Part shown: positions 1 through 7,128 of the stretch, piece by piece
Layout: every line of letters begins with the position of its first letter
How positions within the stretch are numbered: the first letter of the stretch is position 1
Source of the DNA: a virus
DNA: 62,593 bases
Virus record (IMG/VR): IMGVR_UViG_3300036785_000450
Location: 1-62,593 of that record
Reading direction: 5' to 3' (one strand)
Notes under the pieces: generated by a model
Database searches by the model: none
Seen by the model: only the letters and a program-made list of their open reading frames with translations
What the model was told of the DNA's origin: nothing
Program-made: the position numbers and the translations under genes

Positions 1-19
1 GGCCAGGGTGGGTGGGCAA

Positions 20-292
20 GTCAGGTGCGAACCGGTGCGGGCCAGGCTGGGTAGTCAGGTAGGGCTGGGGCGGGGCGGGTTGGGATGTCAGGAGGGGGTA
101 GGGGGGGACAGGAGAGGCGGGGAACGGCTCGTCAGGTGCGGGAGGGATGGGGTGGGAGCGGGGCGGGTTGGGATGTCAGGGCAGGAGCGGAATGGAGGGG
201 GCGGGGTAGTCAGGAACGGCAAGGAACGGCGCAGCACGGGGTGGCATGGCTAGTCAGGTATGGGATGGGGCGGCTCGGGCAGGGTAGTCATT
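20..292. repeat. Spaced GTCAGG repeat array, G-rich
   Basis: GTCAGG starts at 20, 54, 87, 131, 175, 209 and 253, and a last partial copy (GTCATT) starts at 287, at the stop codon of the minus-strand gene that ends there. Spacings are 34, 33, 44, 44, 34, 44 and 34 nt, close to multiples of 11. The stretch between copies is G-rich on the plus strand and shows no convincing coding frame. Read in the direction of the adjacent minus-strand gene it is a C-rich 3' region with repeated CCTGAC. Function unknown. Confidence 0.75.
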
Positions 293-782
293 CGTTGGCG
301 CTGAGAAAAATCCCTGCGATCTCCTCTTCGGAAAACACATCACGAACCAGGGTGGTCTCGTCCGGGATACGGTTGATCATGGTCTCGATCCTGACCGCCT
401 TCAGGTTCATGGTCCGGGCTCGTCGTTTATACATCCTGGCGACGTATTTCAGATCGGACTTGGTCATGTCCCCGATCCGGCGCTGGGTGTGGGAGGCGTC
501 GACCTCTTCGGTCACGTCGAAGGCGGATCGGTGCAGGACAGAACGCCGTTGCCGGTTCTGGGACCGTAGCTGGCCGATGAGCGTCTTCAGGGCGTCCAGA
601 GCGACTTGGTCACTCCACTCGGTCCACAGTTCCGTCCGCTCCGTCCGTAGCTGCTCCCGGATCTCCACGGCCAGCACCCCGGTGTGGTATTGCGCCCCGG
701 CCCCCTCCACCGCCTCCTTGACGTGGTTGCGGATCTCCTCAAACACATCGAAGTAGTCGTCCGAGAAGGAGGATGTGCTCAT
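288..782 (-). CDS. Hypothetical phage protein, 164 aa
   Basis: No family was recognised. The protein is highly charged and soluble, with no membrane segment. Its C-terminal half, rich in Arg and Lys (about residues 105-140, including MYKRRARTMNLKA), looks helical and could bind nucleic acid, but this is a guess. It is the last gene of the minus-strand unit that starts with the tRNA. The start ATG lies 8 nt after a TATCAT hexamer, so it may also be read from its own near-leaderless promoter just after the hairpin at 809-828. Confidence 0.7.
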   Translation of the reverse strand: MSTSSFSDDYFDVFEEIRNHVKEAVEGAGAQYHTGVLAVEIREQLRTERTELWTEWSDQVALDALKTLIGQLRSQNRQRRSVLHRSAFDVTEEVDASHTQRRIGDMTKSDLKYVARMYKRRARTMNLKAVRIETMINRIPDETTLVRDVFSEEEIAGIFLSANE

Positions 783-800
783 GGCCGGGGATGATACCAG

Positions 801-828
801 GGAAAATCCTGGCGGGTATCACCGCCAG
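801..828 (-). terminator. Probable intrinsic terminator
   Basis: CTGGCGG (809-815) and CCGCCAG (822-828) form a 7-bp stem with a 6-nt loop. In the minus direction the stem is followed by GATTTTCC. It sits between the stop of the 834-1244 gene and the next minus-strand gene. The T-run is short, so termination may be partial. Confidence 0.5.
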
Positions 829-833
829 CCTTT

Positions 834-1244
834 TCAGCTTTTGTCCCCGCCACCGCCTTGGATCAGCCGTAGCTGGCCGTCGATCAGGGTGTAACGGGCG
901 CCCTGGCGCAGATCCAGTTCATCCCAGTCGGGGTGCTCCTTGCGCCAGTGCAGGACCGCCTTCTGAGCCATCGGCACCGTCCACAGCACACCCGACCACA
1001 GCAGTCTCTGTCTCTCATCAACATCAGCTATCCCCATGAGGGTGCCGTGCACGTCGAAGGGAACGGCCGGATTGCGAAGGTGCTCTGGGAAGGTCGCGGC
1101 CACGTCCCGGCGGTACATCAGGTCGGTGGCAGTGGGGGGCCGGTAATGCTTGGGGTCGGCCTCGTACAGCTTCTGCTCCTGCTCCCGTATGATCTCCAGC
1201 AGCCCCGGGTACTTCTGCTCAATGTCGTCGGTGTCCTCAGCCAT
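834..1244 (-). CDS. Hypothetical phage protein, 136 aa
   Basis: No family was recognised. The N-terminal 30 residues are acidic and probably helical, the middle has aromatic residues (LLWSGVLWTVPMAQKAVLHW), and the C-terminus is a glycine-rich tail. The ATG follows a good Shine-Dalgarno (GAGGAG) 2 nt upstream. It belongs to the minus-strand run of small genes downstream of the tRNA and is followed by a probable terminator hairpin. Confidence 0.7.
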   Translation of the reverse strand: MAEDTDDIEQKYPGLLEIIREQEQKLYEADPKHYRPPTATDLMYRRDVAATFPEHLRNPAVPFDVHGTLMGIADVDERQRLLWSGVLWTVPMAQKAVLHWRKEHPDWDELDLRQGARYTLIDGQLRLIQGGGGDKS

Positions 1245-1286
1245 GTCTCCTCGGTGTGGTAGCAGTGTTTTTTCTGCGGCCTGTGC

Positions 1287-1517
1287 TCATCCTGCCTGGA
1301 ACTCATCCACGCTGTGGGAGGCACTGATTTCAGGTCGGGCCAGGTGCCAGTGCGGAGGGACAGTGAAGGTACTGAACTGGGACAGGATGTGCTCCTGGAA
1401 GGCTTTGACAGCGGCCTGAGCCTCGGGCAGAGATTGGGCCTGGAAGGTAGCGGCGAGGGTGACGCTCAGGTCCACGCTGGTCAGGTAGGTCTTCGGTGCG
1501 GTGTTCTCTGTGCTCAC
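1287..1517 (-). CDS. Hypothetical phage protein, 76 aa
   Basis: A small soluble protein of unknown function with no recognised domain. The GTG start overlaps the TGA of the upstream gene (GTGA, 4-nt overlap), the usual sign of translational coupling in this genome. The sequence GAGGAG upstream is the end of the preceding coding region and can double as ribosome-binding site. Confidence 0.65.
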   Translation of the reverse strand: MSTENTAPKTYLTSVDLSVTLAATFQAQSLPEAQAAVKAFQEHILSQFSTFTVPPHWHLARPEISASHSVDEFQAG

Positions 1518-1930
1518 GTCGTCTCCTCGTCTGGCGGTGTGACACCGCTACGACGCAATATTCCTCTCGCCAGGTCCATGACATCGGGGAAGTACCGGAA
1601 GATCGGCCTCCACTCCAGCCATAGCACGGAGTACTCGACCGTCATGACGACCTGATCCATCTCCAGCAGCCTGAGGTAACCGCTCTGAGGACGGCCGTTA
1701 CCTCTACGGATCAGGGACACAGCGGCCCACAGCGGTCCCCGAGAGTCCAAGCTGCCCTGACGGAGCATGAAGCCGGAGGCCGACCGCATCATCTGCTCCC
1801 AGTAACCAGGACCGTAGTTGGTGTGCTGGCGCAACCAGGAACAGTCGCTCCAGCAGGCCCGGCCGTAGGCGGTGATGACGGGCTCCAGTACCAGGGGCAG
1901 ATCCTGGGCCTGCAACAACAGGATGCTCAT
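1514..1930 (-). CDS. Hypothetical phage protein, 138 aa
   Basis: No family was recognised. The protein is rich in Trp, Leu and Tyr and lacks a signal peptide or a clear membrane helix. The start ATG has a strong Shine-Dalgarno (GGGAGGAG, 5 nt upstream). It lies about 105 nt downstream of the small Cys-pair gene that follows the tRNA, and is coupled to the next gene by a GTGA overlap. Confidence 0.7.
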   Translation of the reverse strand: MSILLLQAQDLPLVLEPVITAYGRACWSDCSWLRQHTNYGPGYWEQMMRSASGFMLRQGSLDSRGPLWAAVSLIRRGNGRPQSGYLRLLEMDQVVMTVEYSVLWLEWRPIFRYFPDVMDLARGILRRSGVTPPDEETT

Positions 1931-2035
1931 GTAGCTCCTCCCTGTCGGCTCTCAGGCCAACCTGTAGGTGTTCAGCTTCTGTATCTCTGAACTGCGGCCA
2001 GTATGCCGGTCGTGTGCGGCCGCTGCAAGCCCCTG

Positions 2036-2182
2036 CTAGCTCTCGGTCGGCTCCTCAGGGAAGAGCTTGCCCCAGGAGTTGTCCCAGTCCTCCTGGGTGT
2101 CGAGCGGCTTGCCCATATCACAGAAGCCACAGTCAGGGTCGGTGCCGTCGCAGTACAGACAGTGTTCGGGTGCCTTGCCCAT
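2036..2182 (-). CDS. 48-aa protein with two CxxC pairs, starting directly after the tRNA
   Basis: The protein has C8-x2-C11 and C18-x2-C21, the spacing of a small zinc-binding knuckle, followed by an acidic tail ending in a plausible stop. The ATG lies one nucleotide beyond the discriminator base of the tRNA-Trp, and no Shine-Dalgarno is visible in the T-arm or acceptor sequence just upstream. Translation would therefore need a leaderless message, which 3' processing of the tRNA would produce. The function is unknown; metal binding is inferred from the Cys pairs only. Confidence 0.65.
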   Translation of the reverse strand: MGKAPEHCLYCDGTDPDCGFCDMGKPLDTQEDWDNSWGKLFPEEPTES

Positions 2183-2183
2183 G

Positions 2184-2251
2184 CGCTAGGCCCAGGAGTC
2201 GAACCCGGCCCGACGGTTTTGGAGACCGTCTCCCGCCCAGCGGCGCCTAAC
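2184..2251 (-). tRNA. tRNA-Trp (anticodon CCA)
   Basis: Folding by eye gives a 7-bp acceptor stem (GTTAGGC with GCCTAGC, one G-U), an anticodon stem ACGGT/ACCGT with loop CTCCAAA (anticodon CCA), a 4-nt variable loop, and a T-arm CCGGG/CCTGG around loop TTCGACT. The D-arm is short (about 4 bp with a 3-nt loop), giving 68 nt in all, so covariance-model scores may be low. No CCA tail is encoded. It heads the leftmost minus-strand unit. Confidence 0.8.
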
Positions 2252-2262
2252 CAGTGCCGGTC

Positions 2263-2268
2263 AGGATA
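2263..2268 (-). promoter_or_regulatory. Candidate -10 box for the tRNA unit
   Basis: TATCCT on the minus strand ends 11 nt before the first base of the tRNA, which would put the transcription start a few bases ahead of the mature 5' end. The same hexamer followed by GACC occurs at the promoter of the HARP-like gene (6086-6091). No classical -35 was seen. Confidence 0.4.
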
Positions 2269-2966
2269 GCACTTCTCTCAACTCCCGGTTATCTGTATTC
2301 ATGACGGCTCCAGCCGGTCGCTGCAACTGTATCGGAGCCAGATAGCCTGTCCGATTTGTCCCTACACCTGCGTTGACCTGCTGTTATACCCCCATTACCC
2401 CGTCAGAGCCCTCCCAGACCCCCCATGAACTGGTACTACGAGCCCGTACAGGTACTACACGCTCATCTCACCACCAATCGAGCGTGAGTCAGGTACTACT
2501 CCTCCCTCTCCCACCTACGTGAAAGTCAGTGCTGGTCCCTCCTCTGCCACCGTAGGTGGCTGATGGTGGGGGGTCGTTATGCACTGTTTGCTGGTCACAG
2601 CCTGTCCTATGCGGCTGTAGCTTGACGTAATGGCTGTTATCGGCTCAAACAACCGTTGCTACACAACGGTTTCTGCTACCAGGCTGGTGTGTTGAGCACA
2701 GTCAGTGCTCACTGCATGGCTATGCACTGGTTATGCAGTCATGTACTGCTCCTGACCGGTGCTGACTGATGTTGGTGACTGTCTGTGGTGGTGGCCCCAG
2801 GTACAACACCAGGGTCAGCCAGGCATGAGTTGGTCACCGATGGCTGTCTCAGTGACCTCTCTGGTGCTGGCATGCGACTGGATGCGTGCAGTGGCTCAGT
2901 CCCTGGTTCATGGGCTCAGCCCGTAGTAGTCCTGGGGAACAGGCGCAATCCGGCTACGGTCGGCAG
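2269..2966. other. Long non-coding intergenic region with many inverted repeats
   Basis: About 700 bases between divergent genes without a credible gene. It contains AACCGTTG/CAACGGTT (2651-2671, 5-nt loop), TGAGCAC/GTGCTCA (2693-2711, 5-nt loop), CCACCTACG/CGTAGGTGG (2511-2559), CACGCTC/GAGCGTG (2458-2486), three copies of GGTACTAC (2432, 2451, 2492) and two of TATGCACTG (near 2578 and 2720). It may be a control region or a replication origin; nothing proves either. Confidence 0.5.
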
Positions 2967-3143
2967 ATGCAGGAGGAGGGCGAACACGCCGACAGCCACG
3001 AACGGCTGGAGCGATTGAGGGAGGCGTACGAGACAGCCCGGACCGACTACCGGGTGGCCCTGAGAGTCCACCTGGAGGAGGGGCACGATCTGGTCGTGGG
3101 CCGGAAAGACCCTGAGCGGGTACACCGTGAGACACATCGGTGA
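2967..3143 (+). CDS. Hypothetical charged protein, 58 aa
   Basis: The protein is largely charged and predicted helical (LERLREAYETARTDYRVAL), possibly a short coiled coil, with no recognised family. The chosen ATG has TACGGT ending 6 nt upstream, the leaderless spacing seen at many unit heads here. A GTG at 2886 in the same frame is an alternative start, without Shine-Dalgarno. It is followed 10 nt later by a tiny membrane protein whose ribosome-binding site overlaps its stop codon. Confidence 0.5.
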   Translation: MQEEGEHADSHERLERLREAYETARTDYRVALRVHLEEGHDLVVGRKDPERVHRETHR

Positions 3144-3153
3144 GGAGGCCGGA

Positions 3154-3249
3154 ATGGACGTCGTGATCCTGCTGCTGGCCCTGGTGCAGTTCCTGCTCGG
3201 GCTGTGGGTCGGGTGGTGGCTCTGCCGGTTGTCCCAGAACGACTCCTGA
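3154..3249 (+). CDS. Single-pass membrane peptide, 31 aa
   Basis: Almost the whole protein is one hydrophobic helix (residues 3-24: VVILLLALVQFLLGLWVGWW and onward) followed by a short polar tail ending QNDS. The ATG has a good Shine-Dalgarno (GAGGAGG, 6 nt upstream) that overlaps the stop of the previous gene. A role at the membrane is inferred; which role cannot be said. A strong hairpin follows at 3348-3369. Confidence 0.55.
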   Translation: MDVVILLLALVQFLLGLWVGWWLCRLSQNDS

Positions 3250-3347
3250 GGCCTCTGTGCGGTCACTGGCGGTCCCTGAGAGCAGAGAGCAGGGGGTGGC
3301 GCCATGTGGGCTCCTGGCGCCGTACAGGGGCCCCTGTGACATGAAGA

Positions 3348-3369
3348 AGCCCCCCTGTCGAGGGGGGCT
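3348..3369. terminator. Bidirectional terminator hairpin
   Basis: AGCCCCCC (3348-3355) and GGGGGGCT (3362-3369) form an 8-bp G:C-rich stem with a TGTCGA loop between convergent units. In the minus direction TCTTC follows. A 14-bp palindrome, ACAGGGGCCCCTGT, lies just to its left (3323-3336). Confidence 0.65.
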
Positions 3370-3433
3370 CCTGTGCTGGCTTAGGTTGTCAGGACCGGGT
3401 AGGTCTTGGGGCGGGGTGGCAGGGGTGGTCAGG

Positions 3434-4927
3434 TCAGATCGTACCCTCCTCCCCCTGAGGGAAGCGGCCTTCGCCGTACTTGGACAGCAGGTGGGCCGCC
3501 AGGCGGTCCATCATCACCTTCTGGATGTCGGCCACCTCACCCTCGGCAATGGTGCCGTCGATGGCCGCTTTGAAGGTGTCCCACTTGGCTGCGATCAGGT
3601 CGGCCAGCCACACGTCCACCGTGCCAGGGACGACCAGGGTATGGGCGAACACGGCCTCGGCCTGGCGACCGATGCGGTTGATGCGATCCTCGGCCTGGGT
3701 GACGGCCCCAGGATGCCATGGGCTCTCCACGAACAGGCAGTCGGTGACGTTGTGCCCATTGCCCACCAGCGTGTGGCCGAAGCCGTGAGCCTTGAGCGAG
3801 CACACAATCACCTGGGCTGAGCCCTCATTGAAGCGGGCCTTGGCGACCTCGATGTCCTTGGCCCCCTTCAGGTAGATGGCCTCGATCCCGGCGGCGTTCA
3901 GGGCGTCGGTGATGCCCTGCTGGGTGGCGACGTGATCGGCCCAGACCACCAGCTTCTTGCCCGGGTTGTCAGCCAGGAAGTCGGTGATCCAGTCGACCGC
4001 AGCCGGGATCTTGCACTGGCTGACCGACAGCCGCAGGGCGTTCAGCAACTCCAGCATGAAGGACTGGTCGTTCTTGGCGACGAAGTTCTTCTCGACGTCC
4101 CAGTAGGGGTCGAGGTCACCGTTCAGGCTGAGGTCGACCTGCACCCGGTGAGTCTCGGACATGTCCAGCACCTCGTTGCGGAGGCGGCGGATCAGGAACT
4201 CATTCCTGGCCTTGTTGTTGAGCAGGTCGAGGCGGCTGGCCCCTTTGAACTCCCAGCCATGCCCGTTGTTCTTGGGGTCACAAAAAGTGAACATGAAAGA
4301 ATAGGCGTAGTCCCTCTCAGTGGGCTGAGCGGCCCGGGGGCGAGGGGCGATGTCTTCCAGCCGACCCATCATCTGAAGCTGGGTGACAAGCTCGACCGGC
4401 CGGTTCAGGATGGGGGTGCCGGTCAGCAGCAGCACCAGACCCTTGCGGCTGCGGACGTCGGCCGCGATCTTCAGGGCAGCCTTGGTCTGCTGCGCCTTGG
4501 GGTCCTTGACGTTGTGGCTCTCGTCCACGATGAGCGAGGTGAACCCCTCAGCCACCAGGGCGTCAGCCCACTTGGACAGCAGGTTGAAGGAGATGATTGC
4601 CACCTTGGCCGTCAACTCGTAGGGGCGGGTGCCGTTCAGCACCTGCACGTCCCACTCGGGGGCGAAACGGGCGATCTCTTTGGCCCAGTTGGCCTTGATC
4701 GAGGCCTTGACCACGATGAGCACCTTGGGGTCGAGGGAGTGGGCGGCGGCGTGGACCTTGGTGGTCACGATGGCCTGGGCCGTCTTGCCCAGGCCCTGCT
4801 CGTCACCGATGAGGCAGCCCTTGCCGTCGTTGGTCTGGAAGATGGAGTAAGCCACCCCCACATGCTGGAAGGGGAGGAGGTGCTGCCCGTCCGGGAGGTA
4901 GGAGTCGAAGTTGACGGTGGTAGCCAT
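3434..4927 (-). CDS. SNF2-family DNA-dependent ATPase/helicase
   Basis: The 497-aa protein carries the two-lobed SF2 ATPase core: Walker A GDEQGLGKT (residues 41-49), Walker B/DEAH box as DESH (135-138), TGTP motif III (169-172) and a C-terminal QAEDRINRIGR motif VI (about 411-421). The order and spacing fit short SMARCAL1-type translocases. No separate DNA-binding domain is attached; a HARP-like protein is encoded upstream on the same strand. The start at the ATGGCTACC is favoured because TACCAT ends 7 nt upstream and no Shine-Dalgarno is present; an ATG at 4987 would add 20 unlikely residues. A role in fork or DNA remodelling during phage replication or recombination is inferred from the family. 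Confidence 0.9.
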   Translation of the reverse strand: MATTVNFDSYLPDGQHLLPFQHVGVAYSIFQTNDGKGCLIGDEQGLGKTAQAIVTTKVHAAAHSLDPKVLIVVKASIKANWAKEIARFAPEWDVQVLNGTRPYELTAKVAIISFNLLSKWADALVAEGFTSLIVDESHNVKDPKAQQTKAALKIAADVRSRKGLVLLLTGTPILNRPVELVTQLQMMGRLEDIAPRPRAAQPTERDYAYSFMFTFCDPKNNGHGWEFKGASRLDLLNNKARNEFLIRRLRNEVLDMSETHRVQVDLSLNGDLDPYWDVEKNFVAKNDQSFMLELLNALRLSVSQCKIPAAVDWITDFLADNPGKKLVVWADHVATQQGITDALNAAGIEAIYLKGAKDIEVAKARFNEGSAQVIVCSLKAHGFGHTLVGNGHNVTDCLFVESPWHPGAVTQAEDRINRIGRQAEAVFAHTLVVPGTVDVWLADLIAAKWDTFKAAIDGTIAEGEVADIQKVMMDRLAAHLLSKYGEGRFPQGEEGTI

Positions 4928-4934
4928 GTCCCCC

Positions 4935-4973
4935 ATGGTAGCGGATGGCATGAGTGTGTGAACGTCAGCATGC
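4935..4973 (-). promoter_or_regulatory. CATG-type promoter of the SNF2 gene
   Basis: The minus-strand -10 is TACCAT (4935-4940), 7 nt before the ATG. CTGAC (minus strand of 4964-4968) lies exactly 23 nt upstream of it. GCATG (4948-4952) and CATGC (4969-4973) form an inverted repeat across the region. The message would be leaderless. Confidence 0.6.
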
Positions 4974-4979
4974 GTGATT

Positions 4980-5135
4980 TCAAGCATTCCCTCCCTCCAA
5001 CAAGTCTCTGGCCTCTTCCTCGTCTAGCCCGTACTTCATGGCAAACTCCAAGACCGTGTCGTCCCAGAGGGATTCACACTTCCTCTCGTACTCGTCCTGT
5101 ACGTCAGCGATCTCTCTTCTGGTCGGCATCATCAT
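4980..5135 (-). CDS. Small acidic protein, 51 aa
   Basis: The protein starts with three Met codons, of which the first overlaps the stop of the HARP-like gene (ATGA), so translation is probably coupled. It is acidic and helical (DEYERKCESLWDDTVLEFA; DEEEARDLL) with no recognised domain. It lies between the HARP-like gene and the SNF2-like ATPase, so it may act with them, but there is no direct evidence. Confidence 0.6.
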   Translation of the reverse strand: MMMPTRREIADVQDEYERKCESLWDDTVLEFAMKYGLDEEEARDLLEGGNA

Positions 5136-6079
5136 GGCAGGATCTCGGCCAGCATCAGCACGAAGGCGGCGGGCAGATTCTCAGGCTTGCCGCACCGGCT
5201 CACGGCGTTCAGGACGGTGGCGATGTCAGCCTGGGCCAGGCCCGAGGCGTCAGTCGCCCCCAGGGCGGCTCCTGCCGCCTCACAGACCTTCACGGCCTCA
5301 GGGCTGACGTTCAGCTTGAAGGTGCGGGCGAAGGCCAGCACCTGGGGCGAGGGGTTGGCCGAGTTGGCGTACAGCGAGCGCACGAAGGCACGACCAGGCA
5401 GAGCCCGCACGGCGTCACTGGCGGGCTGCCCAGGAGCGGTCAGGGCGGTCTTGATCACGATGCGGCCATCGGTGCCCAGCCAGATCTGGTAGTCGACCTT
5501 GGGGGCAGCCGGGGTGACAGGAGTGGCAGTCAGCAGAGCCTGGGCGGCAGGCGAGATGGTGAAGTCGTGCTCATTCACGAACACCTCGACCTGGGGTGAG
5601 GCGTCGACCACGTTGACCCTGCGGTTGGCGTCCCAGCGGCGACCAGGCAGAGCCTGCACCAGGGGGAGGAAGGTGCTGAAGTCAGGGTCACCAGATGCCC
5701 AGCGGATGCCCAGGCGACCATCCGCCACGTCAATGGTGCGGGCGGCGAGGTGCTTGGCCCTCTTCTCATACGCCCTGGCGTCGTTGCGAGCGGCGTGGTT
5801 GGTGCTGCGGCTCACGGCCTCCTTCACCACGTCCAGAGTGGACACGTCAGTGCCCGTGTACCGGAGGATCTGCTCGCGGTACTTGTTGGCGATGCGGGCG
5901 CACTCAGCCTTGACGTCGTCAGTCCAGGCCGAGAAGGGGACAGAGGCGACACGGCGACCGTAGTGCGTGTCCTGCCCATCGAATCCCACGTAGTCGAGGG
6001 AGCGGGCACCGTCACAGTGGGCGGCGACGGCCACGATGCCCTGGTAGACCTGCTCATTCTGCTCTTCAGTGGTAGCCAT
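5132..6079 (-). CDS. HARP-like accessory protein of the SNF2 ATPase
   Basis: The 315-aa protein contains two related segments: residues near 122-185 (LPGRRWDANRRVNVV, then a sheet and FTISPAAQALL) and near 200-265 (LPGRAFVRSLYANSA, then FKLNVSPEAVKV). Each resembles the HARP domain that precedes the ATPase core in SMARCAL1-type proteins (a GRRWD-like turn, then a position for ssDNA/dsDNA junction binding). The N-terminal 120 residues are not recognised. It is encoded just upstream of the small acidic protein and the SNF2 ATPase on the same strand, so a split two-protein remodeller is likely. The ATG is 6 nt downstream of TATCCT, with no Shine-Dalgarno. Confidence 0.6.
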   Translation of the reverse strand: MATTEEQNEQVYQGIVAVAAHCDGARSLDYVGFDGQDTHYGRRVASVPFSAWTDDVKAECARIANKYREQILRYTGTDVSTLDVVKEAVSRSTNHAARNDARAYEKRAKHLAARTIDVADGRLGIRWASGDPDFSTFLPLVQALPGRRWDANRRVNVVDASPQVEVFVNEHDFTISPAAQALLTATPVTPAAPKVDYQIWLGTDGRIVIKTALTAPGQPASDAVRALPGRAFVRSLYANSANPSPQVLAFARTFKLNVSPEAVKVCEAAGAALGATDASGLAQADIATVLNAVSRCGKPENLPAAFVLMLAEILP

Positions 6080-6085
6080 GGGGTC

Positions 6086-6126
6086 AGGATACCTGACGGG
6101 GACATGGATGTGTGGTCAGATGCATG
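6086..6126 (-). promoter_or_regulatory. CATG-type promoter of the HARP-like gene
   Basis: TATCCT (minus strand, 6086-6091) lies 6 nt before the ATG. CTGAC on the minus strand (6115-6119) is exactly 23 nt upstream of it, and CATG occurs at 6103 and 6123. A leaderless message is expected. Confidence 0.6.
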
Positions 6127-6228
6127 TGTTTTCTTGGCTGACCCCAACTTATGCCGGGGGTGCCCTGATCTCGGAGTCCCACTGGGGTCACGCCTGTGAT
6201 GGTACCACAGCTACATGCTGTAGTGAGC

Positions 6229-6260
6229 AGCACCATGCCAGATTCCTCTGGCATGGTGCT
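6229..6260 (-). terminator. Perfect 14-bp hairpin, terminator or operator
   Basis: AGCACCATGCCAGA (6229-6242) pairs perfectly with TCTGGCATGGTGCT (6247-6260) around a TTCC loop. It follows the 6307-6600 gene in the minus direction and precedes the promoter at 6086. There is no T-run, so it is either a U-less terminator or a protein-binding palindrome. A smaller palindrome, CTACA/TGTAG, lies at 6211-6223. Confidence 0.55.
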
Positions 6261-6306
6261 GGTATGGCTACCGTGCTCACTCCCACGGGACGTGGTGGTT
6301 CCTCCT

Positions 6307-6600
6307 TCACCAGTCCCAGCGGCTGACGGCCTCCCAGCGCTGCTGGCAGCAGAGCCGGTTGGCCTCGACCTCGACGGCCTCCTGCACCACGGTGTCGTAC
6401 ACCTCGCTGTGGCCCTTGCCGTCGGCCTGGTAGGCCACGTACTTGAGCCCCAGGCGGATGCGCTCAGGCAGGCTGGCCCTGGTCACCTGGCCCATGCGGA
6501 CCTCGGCCTCGACCATGCGGAGCACCCGCTGCACGGCGATGTCCCCCTCATCGGAGTACATGCCGTAGCGGGGGAAGTCACGCGACCAGCGCCTGGTCAT
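6307..6600 (-). CDS. Hypothetical phage protein, 97 aa
   Basis: A soluble, helical protein with no recognised family. The start ATG overlaps the stop of the upstream gene by one base (TGATG). A longer upstream frame exists, but its residues look non-coding. Last gene of a three-gene minus-strand unit that ends at the 14-bp hairpin. Confidence 0.65.
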   Translation of the reverse strand: MTRRWSRDFPRYGMYSDEGDIAVQRVLRMVEAEVRMGQVTRASLPERIRLGLKYVAYQADGKGHSEVYDTVVQEAVEVEANRLCCQQRWEAVSRWDW

Positions 6601-6863
6601 CAGAACGCCTCGACCTTGAGGGTGGTGAAGTTGGTGCCCTCCTGCCAGTCGGGGGCGGCGTGGCGGGGGCAGGCGACGGCGACGTGGATCTCCGGTGACT
6701 TGCCAGCTTGGCGATCCTCGGCGTAGACCCAAGTGTCCTGGGTCAGGCGGCGGGTGGCCCGGTTGAAGCAGCCACCACGACCGGTGGAGACGCAGCACTG
6801 GCGCCCCTCACGGCGGTTCTTCTCCGACCGCTCGTATTGCTCCTGGCTGATGCTGTAGCCCAT
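6600..6863 (-). CDS. Hypothetical Cys-containing protein, 87 aa
   Basis: Contains QCCVSTGRGGCFNRAT near residues 22-37 and a later C..H pair, which could bind zinc, but no family is recognised. The start overlaps the stop of the preceding gene by one base (TGATG), and the stop overlaps the next start in the same way, so the three genes are probably translated as a coupled set. Confidence 0.65.
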   Translation of the reverse strand: MGYSISQEQYERSEKNRREGRQCCVSTGRGGCFNRATRRLTQDTWVYAEDRQAGKSPEIHVAVACPRHAAPDWQEGTNFTTLKVEAF

Positions 6864-7093
6864 CAGACTGTCTCAGCGTTCAGCCGGTCGGCCTCTTCAG
6901 CCGCCTGGAGCAGTTGCAGGGCCAGCTTACGGGCATCAGCCGGGGTCCAGTACGTGTGGGAGAAGTCACTGGCGACGTACAGGCTGACCTTGGCAGAACC
7001 GTGCGGACAGTGGCGGGTGTCGTTGACCTCGGCCTTGGCGCACTCCTTGGCGTAGGTGCTGTTGTCAACGAAGAGGTCGCTGGGAATGGACAT
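6863..7093 (-). CDS. Hypothetical phage protein, 76 aa
   Basis: No family was recognised. The middle carries a CPHG motif (CPHGSAKVSLYVASDF) and the last 30 residues are a likely helix. The ATG has a Shine-Dalgarno (AAGGAG, 7 nt upstream) and lies about 35 nt downstream of a CATG-type promoter, so this is the leadered first gene of its unit. Confidence 0.65.
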   Translation of the reverse strand: MSIPSDLFVDNSTYAKECAKAEVNDTRHCPHGSAKVSLYVASDFSHTYWTPADARKLALQLLQAAEEADRLNAETV

Positions 7094-7128
7094 CGGGTGC
7101 TCCTTGGTGTGGTAGGTGGTCTAGAAGG

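Noticed and set aside
20-292. CRISPR array
   Set aside because: The repeated unit is only 6 bases, the spacers are low-complexity, and no cas gene is in the window.
85-756. 223-residue plus-strand frame over the repeat array
   Set aside because: It is Gly/Arg-rich because of the G-rich repeats and then runs antisense to the 288-782 gene.
3932-5599. 555-residue plus-strand open frame
   Set aside because: It lies entirely antisense to the SNF2-like and HARP-like genes, which have clear domains; the frame is a GC-bias shadow.
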